Positions 1 to 5,770 of a stretch of 6,269 bases of DNA are shown here, in pieces (positions within the stretch are counted from its first letter, which is position 1; every line of letters starts with the position of its first letter). The notes below the pieces were generated by a model. That model saw nothing but the letters and a program-made list of their open reading frames with translations. It was not told the origin of the DNA and searched no databases. The translations under genes were made by a program, and so were the position numbers. The stretch is taken from positions 1 to 6,269 of the forward strand of contig JABDFB010000105.1 in the NCBI GenBank assembly GCA_013286765.1, written 5' to 3'. The stretch is from Deltaproteobacteria bacterium. GTDB taxonomy: Bacteria > Bdellovibrionota > UBA1018.

Positions 1-2
1 TT

Positions 3-299
3 AAAAATATTGCCAACCCAAGTGTTCTCAGTGCGCTGACCTATCCCTCGCTTCGGGGTGATATGGTCGGAGTAACAGGACAGACTTGGGTCCAAAACGT
101 TCCTCTTGTTTCTGCAGACTGGACCGCTCCACGTCCGATTCAGGAGGAATATAAGAATCTAATTCTGACTCAACTTCCGGCGGACGTCTCATCTACGCAG
201 GCATTGTTGACGGACCCTACCTCAAAAAACGATTCTTATACCTATGGAAAAATCTTGGCTCGTATTGCTCGGCTTATTTTAATTGCTGACGAAGTGTAA
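3..299 (+). CDS. GH81 endo-beta-1,3-glucanase, internal fragment (5' end outside window, inverted relative to its N-terminal part)
   Basis: The frame is open from the left edge, so the gene piece starts outside the window; the first ATG (position 63) is internal. Two blocks look like glycoside hydrolase family 81, whose members cut beta-1,3-glucans. The first, near LRGDMVGVTGQTWVQNVPL, matches the family block 'KG.m.G..g..W' just before the helical catalytic region. The second, near DSYTYGKILARIARL followed by LIADEV, matches the family's 'YgwGK.lAkla.ia..a..lg' helix (yeast Eng1 has a similar stretch). The frame stops at 297-299, immediately after IADEV and far short of the catalytic acids, so this piece cannot be an active enzyme. 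The stop lies inside the junction where the opposite-strand GH81 N-terminal part begins. I infer that this is the middle of the same gene, flipped. Family assignment is from memory of motifs and is fairly confident. Confidence 0.7.
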   Translation, partial: KNIANPSVLSALTYPSLRGDMVGVTGQTWVQNVPLVSADWTAPRPIQEEYKNLILTQLPADVSSTQALLTDPTSKNDSYTYGKILARIARLILIADEV

Positions 300-1303
300 A
301 TCAAATATTCTGTATAACCATTTTGATACGCGCCGTACTGACTGCCTGTGGCTTGCTGCGCTCCATAGAAAAAGAGTTTAAATCTTTTTCCAGTAACTGT
401 TTGTCCAAACAGAGTTCCATCGGCCTTCATCAATGGCTTCTGATCAACTGACATTGCATAGATTGCCTGCCCCGGTTCCATTTGAATTTTTAAATTGTTA
501 TATCTAAACGTCAGATAAGGCGAACCGCGAGCAACGAGTGTCTCAAGAGATCCCCCGCTGCCCTGATCAGTCCATTTGGTATTGAAAACCAGTTCATCAG
601 CCTCCGTTATTGTGCGAGTAATATTGCTGAGCTGAGTATCGCGAGGAACCCTAAACGCCAAATCTTCTGTATTGTCTTGTTGAAGCAGATTTTCAAACAT
701 GTCATAGAGCAGTGGATTTTTTGGATCTGGATTAGGAGGTAGAGGATTAGGTGAAAGTACTGACATATAAGGGGTCTTGGCACCATAGACCACCAATCCG
801 GGCCACATATCATTGGGCAAAGTTTGGCCAATTGTATCTGCACCAGCACCATCTCGGATCCCTACTCCAAATGGAAAACTCATCGCAGTAAAGTTCTCTG
901 AGGCAAAGACCTTTGACCCACCCTGATTAATGGTTCGATATCTTGATAAATAAGCGAGATCGATGAACCATTTATTACTGGGAAAGGCAGTAACAGCAGA
1001 CCCTGTATCAAAGGGCACTGGTTCTCGTTGCTCATTAGACGAAGTCTGGTAGCCCGAGAGGGGATCAACATACTTATCCATTTGCGCAATAAATAAATCA
1101 GCTGGATTTGTCGTTGAGAACGGATCATAGCCGATGCCTGATTGAACTTGATTACCTGCTCCGTTAAATGGAATATTAGGATTTCCTGGATCGTCTCCCT
1201 TTGCTGGACTGGACTCGGGTCCTGAGGGCACTAGTGTTCCTGAACTACTACCATTGCAAGAAGTCAAAAACAAAAGTAGAAATAGTATATAACTATTTCT
1301 CAA
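242..1303 (-). CDS. GH81 family beta-1,3-glucanase lipoprotein, N-terminal domain only (truncated by strand switch)
   Basis: The start is TTG at 1303, overlapping the upstream gene's TGA in a TTGA and preceded by AGGAAGG 4 bases away. Residues 1-16 form a lipoprotein signal with lipobox LTSC (Cys16), followed by a Ser/Gly/Pro-rich linker to about residue 45. The remainder resembles the beta-sandwich N-terminal domain of GH81: PSNKW at 108-112 (family 'P.TNkw..nl') and VARGSPYLTFRYNN at 257-270 (family 'v..G.pf.t..Y.n'). The domain ends with EYLIYTSS (332-339), the usual 'W.lY.s' strand. The last 10 or so residues, SRAIRAKIFP, are the antisense of the plus-strand GH81 helix block and are not native sequence. 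The linker and catalytic domains are missing, since GH81 enzymes usually have about 650-900 residues. It is probably an envelope-anchored glucanase in its intact form. Whether the truncation exists in the cell or is an artefact is unresolved. Confidence 0.65.
   Translation of the reverse strand: MRNSYILFLLLFLTSCNGSSSGTLVPSGPESSPAKGDDPGNPNIPFNGAGNQVQSGIGYDPFSTTNPADLFIAQMDKYVDPLSGYQTSSNEQREPVPFDTGSAVTAFPSNKWFIDLAYLSRYRTINQGGSKVFASENFTAMSFPFGVGIRDGAGADTIGQTLPNDMWPGLVVYGAKTPYMSVLSPNPLPPNPDPKNPLLYDMFENLLQQDNTEDLAFRVPRDTQLSNITRTITEADELVFNTKWTDQGSGGSLETLVARGSPYLTFRYNNLKIQMEPGQAIYAMSVDQKPLMKADGTLFGQTVTGKRFKLFFYGAQQATGSQYGAYQNGYTEYLIYTSSAIKISRAIRAKIFP
270..299. other. Inversion or fold-back junction within the GH81 gene
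   Basis: Read on plus, these bases encode the GH81-like end LILIADEV. Read on minus, they encode the GH81-like strand end YTSSAIKI. Both readings fit the family, so roughly 15 bases around 281-295 (AATTGCTGACGAAGT) probably belonged to two inverted copies in the ancestral gene. Beyond this stretch, each frame becomes the antisense of the other piece and soon stops (minus at 242-244, plus at 297-299). The exact breakpoint cannot be placed within the shared bases. Confidence 0.6.
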
Positions 1304-1680
1304 GCAGCCTTCCTACCGGTAAATCCATTTGAAACACCGTCATCAGATCCACTTTCTGTGCCCGGTCCTTCCCTGTCATTTCGGTTTGTAGAAATCAACT
1401 GGGGAGCGATAAATTTTCTTGAAAATAAAAATCCCATAGTGCCAAACCCTGCTGACAGAGTCACGCCAAGGGTCCTTAGAATGCGATCCATAACTTGTTG
1501 TTGAGATCTCAAAAATGTGAAAAAGTAGTGGTTTTTTGGCAACTGATAGTAATGCCCGAATAAATTAAATTTCCAAAAGAAATACGCCTCTCCTGCATAA
1601 AACCCCAACACCGCAAGTGAAGCCATTAGAAACGTAAAACCCAAAAATACCAGCTGGAATTTTCTATTAACGCTCAGCAT
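1300..1680 (-). CDS. Small two-helix inner-membrane protein, HAMP-like, operon partner of the GH81 lipoprotein
   Basis: This 126-residue protein starts at ATG 1680 with GGGAG seven bases upstream. A first hydrophobic helix spans about 10-29. It is followed by an aromatic loop containing AYFFWKF (32-38), then HYFFTFLRSQQQVMDRI (51-67), and a second helix at about 70-87. It ends SRKFIAPQL (87-95). Helix, loop with a 'HyFF.FlrqQ..m' motif, helix, then 'SrkiaGPl' resembles membrane proteins I recall from Bdellovibrio-like bacteria, in which the last motif begins a HAMP domain. Here the Gly-Pro-Leu is replaced by Pro-Gln-Leu and no HAMP body follows. The tail from residue 100 is polar, rich in Gly, Ser, Asp and Glu, and probably disordered. 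Function is unknown; a shortened sensor or signal-relay protein is only a guess. The coding end overlaps the GH81 start by 4 bases, so the two are almost certainly co-expressed. Confidence 0.75.
   Translation of the reverse strand: MLSVNRKFQLVFLGFTFLMASLAVLGFYAGEAYFFWKFNLFGHYYQLPKNHYFFTFLRSQQQVMDRILRTLGVTLSAGFGTMGFLFSRKFIAPQLISTNRNDREGPGTESGSDDGVSNGFTGRKAA
1308..1314 (-). promoter_or_regulatory. Ribosome binding site for the TTG-started GH81 lipoprotein
   Basis: On the minus strand AGGAAGG lies 4 bases before the TTG at 1303, inside the last codons of the upstream gene. It supports the rare TTG start. With the TTGA stop/start overlap, it points to translational coupling of the two genes. Confidence 0.6.
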
Positions 1681-1734
1681 CCTAAACTCCCGGGGCTACC
1701 ACGAAAATAGGAACACCCCTTAAATAGAGCCCAA

Positions 1735-1751
1735 TAAGTACAAAGTACCTA
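1735..1751. repeat. Short imperfect inverted repeat upstream of the membrane protein/GH81 operon
   Basis: TAAGTAC and GTACCTA flank a 3-base AAA spacer, with 6 of 7 positions pairing. It lies about 55 bases upstream of the ATG at 1680, in the 144-base gap between the porin stop and that gene, where a promoter is expected. It could be an operator half-site pair, but so short a repeat can occur by chance. I saw no convincing terminator or sigma-70 promoter elsewhere in the gap (1681-1824). Confidence 0.25.
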
Positions 1752-1824
1752 CTAAGTTATCGGAATTCACGTGATAGGCTTGATCGACAGATGGCCAAAA
1801 AATCATGCTGGATGTAAAAAAGCC

Positions 1825-3231
1825 TTAGAATACAAACAAAGTTGTGAGTTGATAGCGGTTATTCGATGCAAAATCACCATCGATATAGGTGGTCCTCAAA
1901 AAACTATACTCAACGCCTACACGAATATGATCCGTAAAACTATGAGCTACGTTAAAAAAAGCTACCTGCTCGCGGTTGTAAGGAACTAACCCCGCGGCGG
2001 GTACCCTTCCCAACATATTATTAGAATAGAGTTGACCGAGCCCTGCTGTAAACCAGGTGGCATACTCCGTAGGTAGATGGTACTGGAGTTGTAGATTAAA
2101 CGAAGAAAGATTAATTAGCGAAAAATTCCCTTTCGAATCATAACTTCCAATATTTCCATCAAGATTGAGCTGCTGTGATGGCTGGCTTCCTCCAGTGGCT
2201 ACTGAACTAGAGAGATTTCCAGTCCAACCCAAGTATTGGTCCCCATTACCACGTCCCGAAGTATATTCCGCAGCTAGTGTTAAGGTATTTCCTGAATCCG
2301 TGCTACTTTTAGCAGCAATAACCGGCAACATAACATTTATAGCATAGGCGTACCCTGGGAAATTCACCATGACAGGTGCGGTTGGTCCTGCAGCGGGAAT
2401 CTCGTATTCCCTAAACGCAGCAGAAAGACCCAGACTCATCGGCTCTGGTTGCAATGGACCAGATGAGCCACGAGTCAGCCCGGATTTTCGGCCATTATAA
2501 ACAAAGCGTACTCCAGCATGCAGATCCGGAAGGGCGGAGTCTCGTTGAGGTGGACGTTGAACCGCAACCGCAGTTTGAATTTGAAAATCGCTATTGAGTT
2601 TAAATATTTTCAACGCTCTAATTTGTGCAATTCTAGTGTAGAGCATTGCAGAAACTGGTTGAACTTCCACAGACGACAAAAAATAGAAGGGCTGCCAACC
2701 CAGCAAGCTCCAAGTCTGCCCGACTAAGATCGTAAAGTCATTTTTCACCGCTTGAAAGTAGCCATGTCTCATCCTGAATGTAGGATTAGAAAAAAATTGA
2801 GCTTCCGTCACGCCGGCCCCTGGAGCCGGTACAAATCCTAAAAAATCATTTTCGAAATAGGCTCTGCTCTTCCAACCCTCGAAAACCGGCGCGTCCAAGC
2901 CAAAAGCCATTCGAGAATTCCTTATCGACAGCTGCGTTCTGCCGTTACTACCTGCTACCGTGCTGGGCCGATCCACCGGACTATCACCAATAGACTCAAT
3001 CAAACTTCTAGTAGTGTCATAAAATAAATCAGACTCGATAAAGCCACTAAAGTTCAATATCCATTGTTTACTATTGTCCGAAAACGTAGCCGGTGTTGGT
3101 GCATTGATAGGTTGAAGAGGTGAACCAGGCGAGGGTTCTGAGTAAGTATTTTTTTCAATGGCATAACTTCTTGCGCCGGCCGCAAGCAATAGAAATCCTA
3201 GGGCCAGATAACGCCCTTTAGCACCCTGCAT
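1825..3231 (-). CDS. DcaP-like outer-membrane porin
   Basis: About 468 residues. The N-terminus MQGAKGRYLALGFLLLAAG ending ARSYA is a Sec signal peptide, with cleavage likely after SYA. A short Pro/Ser-rich stretch follows, then a barrel of alternating strands. Recognisable family-like pieces are WILNFSGFIESDLFYD (first strand), SRMAFGLDAPVFEGWKSRAYFENDF and RMRHGYFQAV leading to ILVGQTWSLLGWQPFYF. This order (short strand, 'fg.d.....g.k...e.DF', 'r.r.ay......ll.GQ.ws') is typical of DcaP and related trimeric porins. The protein ends LTTLFVF, with the terminal Phe that the BAM complex recognises. DcaP relatives pass small organic acids and similar solutes, but the substrate cannot be read here. 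ATG 3231 is preferred over GTG 3237 because the GGAGG is 9 bases from the ATG and only 3 from the GTG. It is divergent from the kinase gene across about 130 bases. Confidence 0.75.
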   Translation of the reverse strand: MQGAKGRYLALGFLLLAAGARSYAIEKNTYSEPSPGSPLQPINAPTPATFSDNSKQWILNFSGFIESDLFYDTTRSLIESIGDSPVDRPSTVAGSNGRTQLSIRNSRMAFGLDAPVFEGWKSRAYFENDFLGFVPAPGAGVTEAQFFSNPTFRMRHGYFQAVKNDFTILVGQTWSLLGWQPFYFLSSVEVQPVSAMLYTRIAQIRALKIFKLNSDFQIQTAVAVQRPPQRDSALPDLHAGVRFVYNGRKSGLTRGSSGPLQPEPMSLGLSAAFREYEIPAAGPTAPVMVNFPGYAYAINVMLPVIAAKSSTDSGNTLTLAAEYTSGRGNGDQYLGWTGNLSSSVATGGSQPSQQLNLDGNIGSYDSKGNFSLINLSSFNLQLQYHLPTEYATWFTAGLGQLYSNNMLGRVPAAGLVPYNREQVAFFNVAHSFTDHIRVGVEYSFLRTTYIDGDFASNNRYQLTTLFVF

Positions 3232-3240
3232 GACCACAGT

Positions 3241-3245
3241 CCTCC
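3241..3245 (-). promoter_or_regulatory. Ribosome binding site deciding the porin start
   Basis: GGAGG on the minus strand sits 9 bases before ATG 3231 and only 3 bases before the in-frame GTG 3237. The spacing favours the ATG, which also gives a cleaner signal peptide. Confidence 0.65.
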
Positions 3246-3329
3246 ATGATTTCTCTTGGAATGCGTTTTGAAGTCTATCTTACGTCCTAGATTCTGTGGA
3301 AAAAAAATCTATGCTAACTCAATGTCTGA

Positions 3330-3358
3330 TTGCCGCCAGTTTAGTTTAATTTTAGAAT
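3330..3358 (+). promoter_or_regulatory. Candidate sigma-70 promoter of the glycerate kinase gene, likely leaderless
   Basis: TTGCCG (3330-3335; 4 of 6 to the -35 consensus) is separated by exactly 17 bases from TAGAAT (3353-3358; 5 of 6 to the -10 consensus). Transcription would start about 7 bases after the -10, at 3365-3366, which coincides with the ATG at 3366. No Shine-Dalgarno sequence is present between the -10 box and the ATG. The remainder of this divergent gap (3246-3329) shows an eight-A run near 3300-3308 and no clear porin promoter. Confidence 0.5.
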
Positions 3359-3365
3359 CAACCGA

Positions 3366-4151
3366 ATGAACACTCTTTATTCACCAATACAATCATGGAT
3401 TCTTCGTCATCTCGCAAAAGCATCGGGTAGCCGTCCAATCTATTTTGCTGTGAATGGGCCGCAAGGTTCAGGAAAGAGTACGATGACTAGTGCGTTGGTG
3501 GGCGACCTCATGCATCAAGGGCTGAACGCGATCTCTATTTCCATCGATGATTTTTATCTAACCCGTACCGAACAGGTAGCATTCGCCAAATGCTATTCAC
3601 AAAATCGCTTGCTCCAGCAGCGTGGCTATCCAGGAACACATGACATTGCGCTTGGATTAAAAACACTGGAGTCTTTCCGGGCGTCGGAAAGAACCAAAAT
3701 CCCAGTGTATGAAAAGTCACTGCACAATGGACGGGGTGATCGCTTACCAGAGACAGAATGGAGAGTTGCGACAAGTCCCGTTGATGTGATTTTTCTAGAA
3801 GGATGGATGCTCGGATTCACTCCCGTAAACGACGACATCCTTCCCGACGCTAATTTTCGACAGATAAATCAATTCCTAAACTCGTACCTAGCCTGGTATT
3901 CTTTCTTTGACCACTGGATCTTTCTTGTTCCCTCTCAGGTCGAAGACATTATAGAATGGCGCATCGAAGCCGAGGAGAAAATGAAGGACCAAGGCAAACC
4001 AGGTCTATCACGCGAGGAGGCAACGGCCTACATCGAGCTATTTATCCCTGCATATAAAATTTATCTACCAAATCTCATCAAAAATCCACCGCAGCGCGAT
4101 CTAGAAAAATCCATCCGCCTCACCCTGCAGAAAAATCGATTACCCGTTTAA
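3366..4151 (+). CDS. D-glycerate 3-kinase-like P-loop kinase (YGR205w/plant GLYK type)
   Basis: The 261-residue soluble protein has Walker A GPQGSGKST at 31-39, DDFYLT at 61-66 (metal/substrate region of the phosphoribulokinase/uridine kinase fold), RGYPGTHD at 86-93 (hallmark of the glycerate kinase branch), and the strand VIFLEGWMLGF at 141-151 with the Walker B-like acid. Near the C-terminus FIPAYKIYLP (226-235) matches a second conserved block. Relatives phosphorylate D-glycerate with ATP to 3-phosphoglycerate (EC 2.7.1.31), feeding glycerate into central metabolism; the yeast homologue's substrate is less certain, so the exact substrate remains an inference. The start is fixed: an in-frame TAG lies at 3342 with no other start codon before ATG 3366, and the next Met (residue 40) is inside Walker A. 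The gene is apparently monocistronic, 75 bases ahead of choX. Confidence 0.82.
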   Translation: MNTLYSPIQSWILRHLAKASGSRPIYFAVNGPQGSGKSTMTSALVGDLMHQGLNAISISIDDFYLTRTEQVAFAKCYSQNRLLQQRGYPGTHDIALGLKTLESFRASERTKIPVYEKSLHNGRGDRLPETEWRVATSPVDVIFLEGWMLGFTPVNDDILPDANFRQINQFLNSYLAWYSFFDHWIFLVPSQVEDIIEWRIEAEEKMKDQGKPGLSREEATAYIELFIPAYKIYLPNLIKNPPQRDLEKSIRLTLQKNRLPV

Positions 4152-4178
4152 TCAAACTTAGGTCAAACTTTTGCCGTC

Positions 4179-4212
4179 GCGGATTCTTATTGGACAAAGG
4201 TTTGCAATCCGC
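4179..4212. repeat. Inverted repeat overlapping the choX promoter: candidate operator or weak terminator
   Basis: GCGGATT (4179-4185) and AATCCGC (4206-4212) are perfect 7-base inverted copies with a 20-base spacer. The candidate -35 box lies inside the spacer and the -10 region abuts the right arm, a suitable place for a repressor dimer or looping regulator. As RNA it could also fold into a long-looped stem followed by TTTATATA downstream of the kinase, but the large loop and lack of a U-run make a strong terminator unlikely. Confidence 0.35.
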
Positions 4213-4220
4213 TTTATATA
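4190..4220 (+). promoter_or_regulatory. Candidate choX promoter, likely leaderless
   Basis: TTGGAC (4190-4195; 4 of 6 to -35 consensus) precedes an AT-rich stretch containing TATATA (4215-4220, 19-base spacing; 4 of 6). An overlapping TATACT (4217-4222) matches 5 of 6 but at 21-base spacing. Transcription from either would begin at or just inside the choX ATG (4227). There is no Shine-Dalgarno sequence before that ATG. Confidence 0.35.
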
Positions 4221-4226
4221 CTACAT

Positions 4227-5159
4227 ATGTGTGGGCGGTACCTTTTTCTCCTCTTGTGTGCAGTTTTTTTAACCAGTTTGGGCGCTAGCGCTGCTGAGTG
4301 CAGAAAGGTCAGATTTGCTGATACGCGCTGGACAGACATTGCTGCGTCGACTGCTGTTGCGACAGAGGTCTTAGGTGCACTCGGATACGAACCAAAAACG
4401 ATCGAACTATCGGTGCCGGTCACTTATTCTAGCCTCAAAAATGGCGATATAGATGTGTTCTTGGGCACCTGGATTCCTTCCATGGCTGAGAGCGTTGCCC
4501 CTTTCTTGAAAAACCACTCGATAGAACAAGTCGGGACTGTTTTAAAGGGAGCACGTTATACTCTTGCAGTACCAAAATTTGTTTATGATGCAGGAGTTCG
4601 TCACTTCTCGGATCTTGCTAAGTATAAGGATCGGTTCCATGGAAAAATCTACGGCATCGAACCCGGCAATGACGGAAATCACAAGATCCAGAAAATGATT
4701 TCAGAAAACATTTTCGGCCTCGGCGGGTGGAAGATCATCGAGTCAAGTGAACAACCCATGTTTTTAGAAGCAATTCGTGCGGCAAAGTATGGTCGATGGA
4801 TTGTCTTTCTGGCCTGGGAACCTCACCCTATCAATCAAAGAATGGATCTAGCCTATCTGGATGGGGGAGACCAGTATTTTGGTCCGTACGGCGGAGCAAC
4901 AGTCTACATTCATAGCCGCAGGAACTATTCTAAGCAGTGCCCACAGGTAGCCAAATTTCTAGAAAAGTTCTCACTTACGATTGAATCTCAAACATCAATG
5001 ATGTCCATGATTCTGGATCAAGGGTTGGAACCACGAGCAGCTGCTAGAAAATGGATTCAGGCAAATTTAAACCAGGTACTCGAATGGGTCTCTGATGTAG
5101 ATGCGATCAGTGGCAAAGCAGCAACCACGGCAGTCTCAGAAAAATTTAAAACAGGATAG
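4227..5159 (+). CDS. choX: Choline ABC transporter periplasmic binding protein
   Basis: This 310-residue protein has a Sec signal peptide (hydrophobic 5-20, cleavage likely after ASA at about 22) and an OpuAC-type binding fold. It reads closest to rhizobial ChoX: RWTDI, VPVTYSSLKNGDIDVFLGTWIP, GARYTLA, KIYGIEPGNDGN, WIVFLAWEPHP, YFGPYGGATVY. The ligand residues I recall for Sinorhizobium meliloti ChoX (Trp43, Asp45, Trp90, Tyr119, Asn156, Trp205) have counterparts at Trp35, Asp37, Trp82, Tyr111, Asn148 and Trp197, all shifted by exactly 8. The full aromatic box plus the acid and Asn favours choline over glycine betaine. It would deliver choline to ChoW/ChoV at the inner membrane. ATG 4227 is the only possible start: no ATG, GTG or TTG occurs in frame between the kinase stop and this codon. 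choW follows after 8 bases, so the genes form an operon. Confidence 0.9.
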   Translation: MCGRYLFLLLCAVFLTSLGASAAECRKVRFADTRWTDIAASTAVATEVLGALGYEPKTIELSVPVTYSSLKNGDIDVFLGTWIPSMAESVAPFLKNHSIEQVGTVLKGARYTLAVPKFVYDAGVRHFSDLAKYKDRFHGKIYGIEPGNDGNHKIQKMISENIFGLGGWKIIESSEQPMFLEAIRAAKYGRWIVFLAWEPHPINQRMDLAYLDGGDQYFGPYGGATVYIHSRRNYSKQCPQVAKFLEKFSLTIESQTSMMSMILDQGLEPRAAARKWIQANLNQVLEWVSDVDAISGKAATTAVSEKFKTG

Positions 5160-5167
5160 CATTCAGT

Positions 5168-5587
5168 GTGATGATTCTCCATTTAGGCTTTAAAACTCCG
5201 TTTTTGTTTAGAATCCCAACAGCAATGAATAAAATTCCGATTGGCGAATGGATCCAAAAATTCGTAGAGCTTCTCACCAATCGTTACGAAACTGAATTTC
5301 GACTTTTCTCGGACTTCTTAAACGACCGCCTCGGCCTTTTAATTCAGCTTCTCGCCCAGATACGGCCGGAATTAGTCATTCTGTTTATAGTTGGCGTCGT
5401 CTATTTAAAGAAAAGAAATTGGAAGAATGTATTCCTCTCTCTGTTGGGCCTTTTGACAATCTTAAATCTTGGATATTGGCGTGAAACTCTCGAAACTGCA
5501 CTTCTGGTAACGGTCGCAACTCATCAGGTCGATGGCGGCTGTTGTTCGCGGAAGGTGAAAAACAACATTTCCGCAAACCTGTGCTGA
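5168..5587 (+). CDS. choW: Choline ABC transporter permease, N-terminal half (broken by strand switch)
   Basis: Native permease sequence runs from the start to about position 5521. The N-terminus IPIGEWIQ is the usual opening of ChoW/ProW-type permeases. It is followed by an amphipathic stretch, a hydrophobic helix at about 68-80, a second at about 87-101 (LLTILNLGY), and WRETLETALLVTVAT beginning the core transport domain. After this the family continues with the 'iGiplGi...R' segment. Here the frame instead reads HQVDGG onwards to a stop at 5585-5587, which is the antisense of choV. The C-terminal half of the same permease is on the minus strand at 5770-6269. The start is uncertain: GTG 5168 or ATG 5171 (AGGA about 11-14 bases upstream) adds 18-19 residues before ATG 5225, which matches the family N-terminus better but has no Shine-Dalgarno sequence. 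As it stands the product is not functional. Confidence 0.8.
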   Translation: MMILHLGFKTPFLFRIPTAMNKIPIGEWIQKFVELLTNRYETEFRLFSDFLNDRLGLLIQLLAQIRPELVILFIVGVVYLKKRNWKNVFLSLLGLLTILNLGYWRETLETALLVTVATHQVDGGCCSRKVKNNISANLC

Positions 5588-5770
5588 ATCGTTTCTACTG
5601 ATGCCGTTAATACAGCGCAGAAGAGATGATTTTCCTGAGCCGGACGCGCCCATGATCACCAAAATTTCTCCGTGATGTACGTTCAATGATACGTTTTGGA
5701 CGGCAGTGGTTTGTTTTGATCGTTTCCCAAAAATAAGATTGAGGTTTGTAATAGTAAGGCACGAATTCAC
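5462..5770 (-). CDS. choV: Choline ABC transporter ATPase, N-terminal fragment (broken by strand switch)
   Basis: The GTG start at 5770 shares its G with the TAG stop of the choW C-terminal piece (TAGTG), preserving the choW-choV operon order. Residues 5-34 are the usual ABC nucleotide-binding beta strands, and GASGSGKSS at 41-49 is Walker A, followed by LLRCINGI as in the quaternary-amine (ProV/OpuAA/ChoV) ATPases. The stretch from G67 to about Q89 corresponds to the loop before the Q-loop. The Q-loop, signature LSGGQ, Walker B and H-switch are all absent, since family members have about 270-400 residues. Residues from about Lys90 (KCSFESFTPISKI) are the antisense of choW and not native. The fragment cannot hydrolyse ATP. 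The rest of choV is predicted to lie outside the window. Confidence 0.8.
   Translation of the reverse strand: MNSCLTITNLNLIFGKRSKQTTAVQNVSLNVHHGEILVIMGASGSGKSSLLRCINGISRNDSAQVCGNVVFHLPRTTAAIDLMSCDRYQKCSFESFTPISKI
5500..5525. other. Inversion or fold-back junction between choW and choV
   Basis: Plus-strand reading LLVTVAT (5501-5521) is good ChoW. Minus-strand reading of the same bases, SCDRYQ, continues good ChoV. The overlap of about 18 bases at 5504-5521 suggests a short inverted repeat that once existed in both genes. Ancestral order choX-choW-choV on plus is restored if the segment from here to beyond the right edge is flipped back. Confidence 0.65.

Noticed and set aside
63..299. Stand-alone 78-residue protein starting at ATG 63
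   Set aside because: The frame is open to the left edge and the sequence upstream of the ATG continues the GH81-like region, so it is an internal fragment.
880..1128. Minus-strand open frames (607-852 and 880-1128) within the GH81 lipoprotein gene
   Set aside because: They are alternate-frame shadows of the lipoprotein gene without motifs or start signals; they do not indicate a frameshift because the main frame is continuous.
1681..1824. Possible intrinsic terminator after the porin
   Set aside because: T-runs are present on the minus strand, but I could not find a GC-rich stem pairing next to them.
1771..1989. Plus-strand open frame of 72 codons antisense to the porin C-terminus
   Set aside because: It overlaps a well-supported porin on the other strand, has no recognisable motif and no ribosome binding site.
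4152..4226. The kinase stop and choX share a frame with no stop between them, so UAA read-through would fuse the two proteins
   Set aside because: A 25-codon open gap is expected by chance fairly often, there is no read-through context, and choX needs its own N-terminal signal peptide.
5385..5576. Minus-strand open frame of 63 codons overlapping the choW/choV junction
   Set aside because: It is out of frame with both choW and choV, is Arg/Ser-rich and has no family resemblance.
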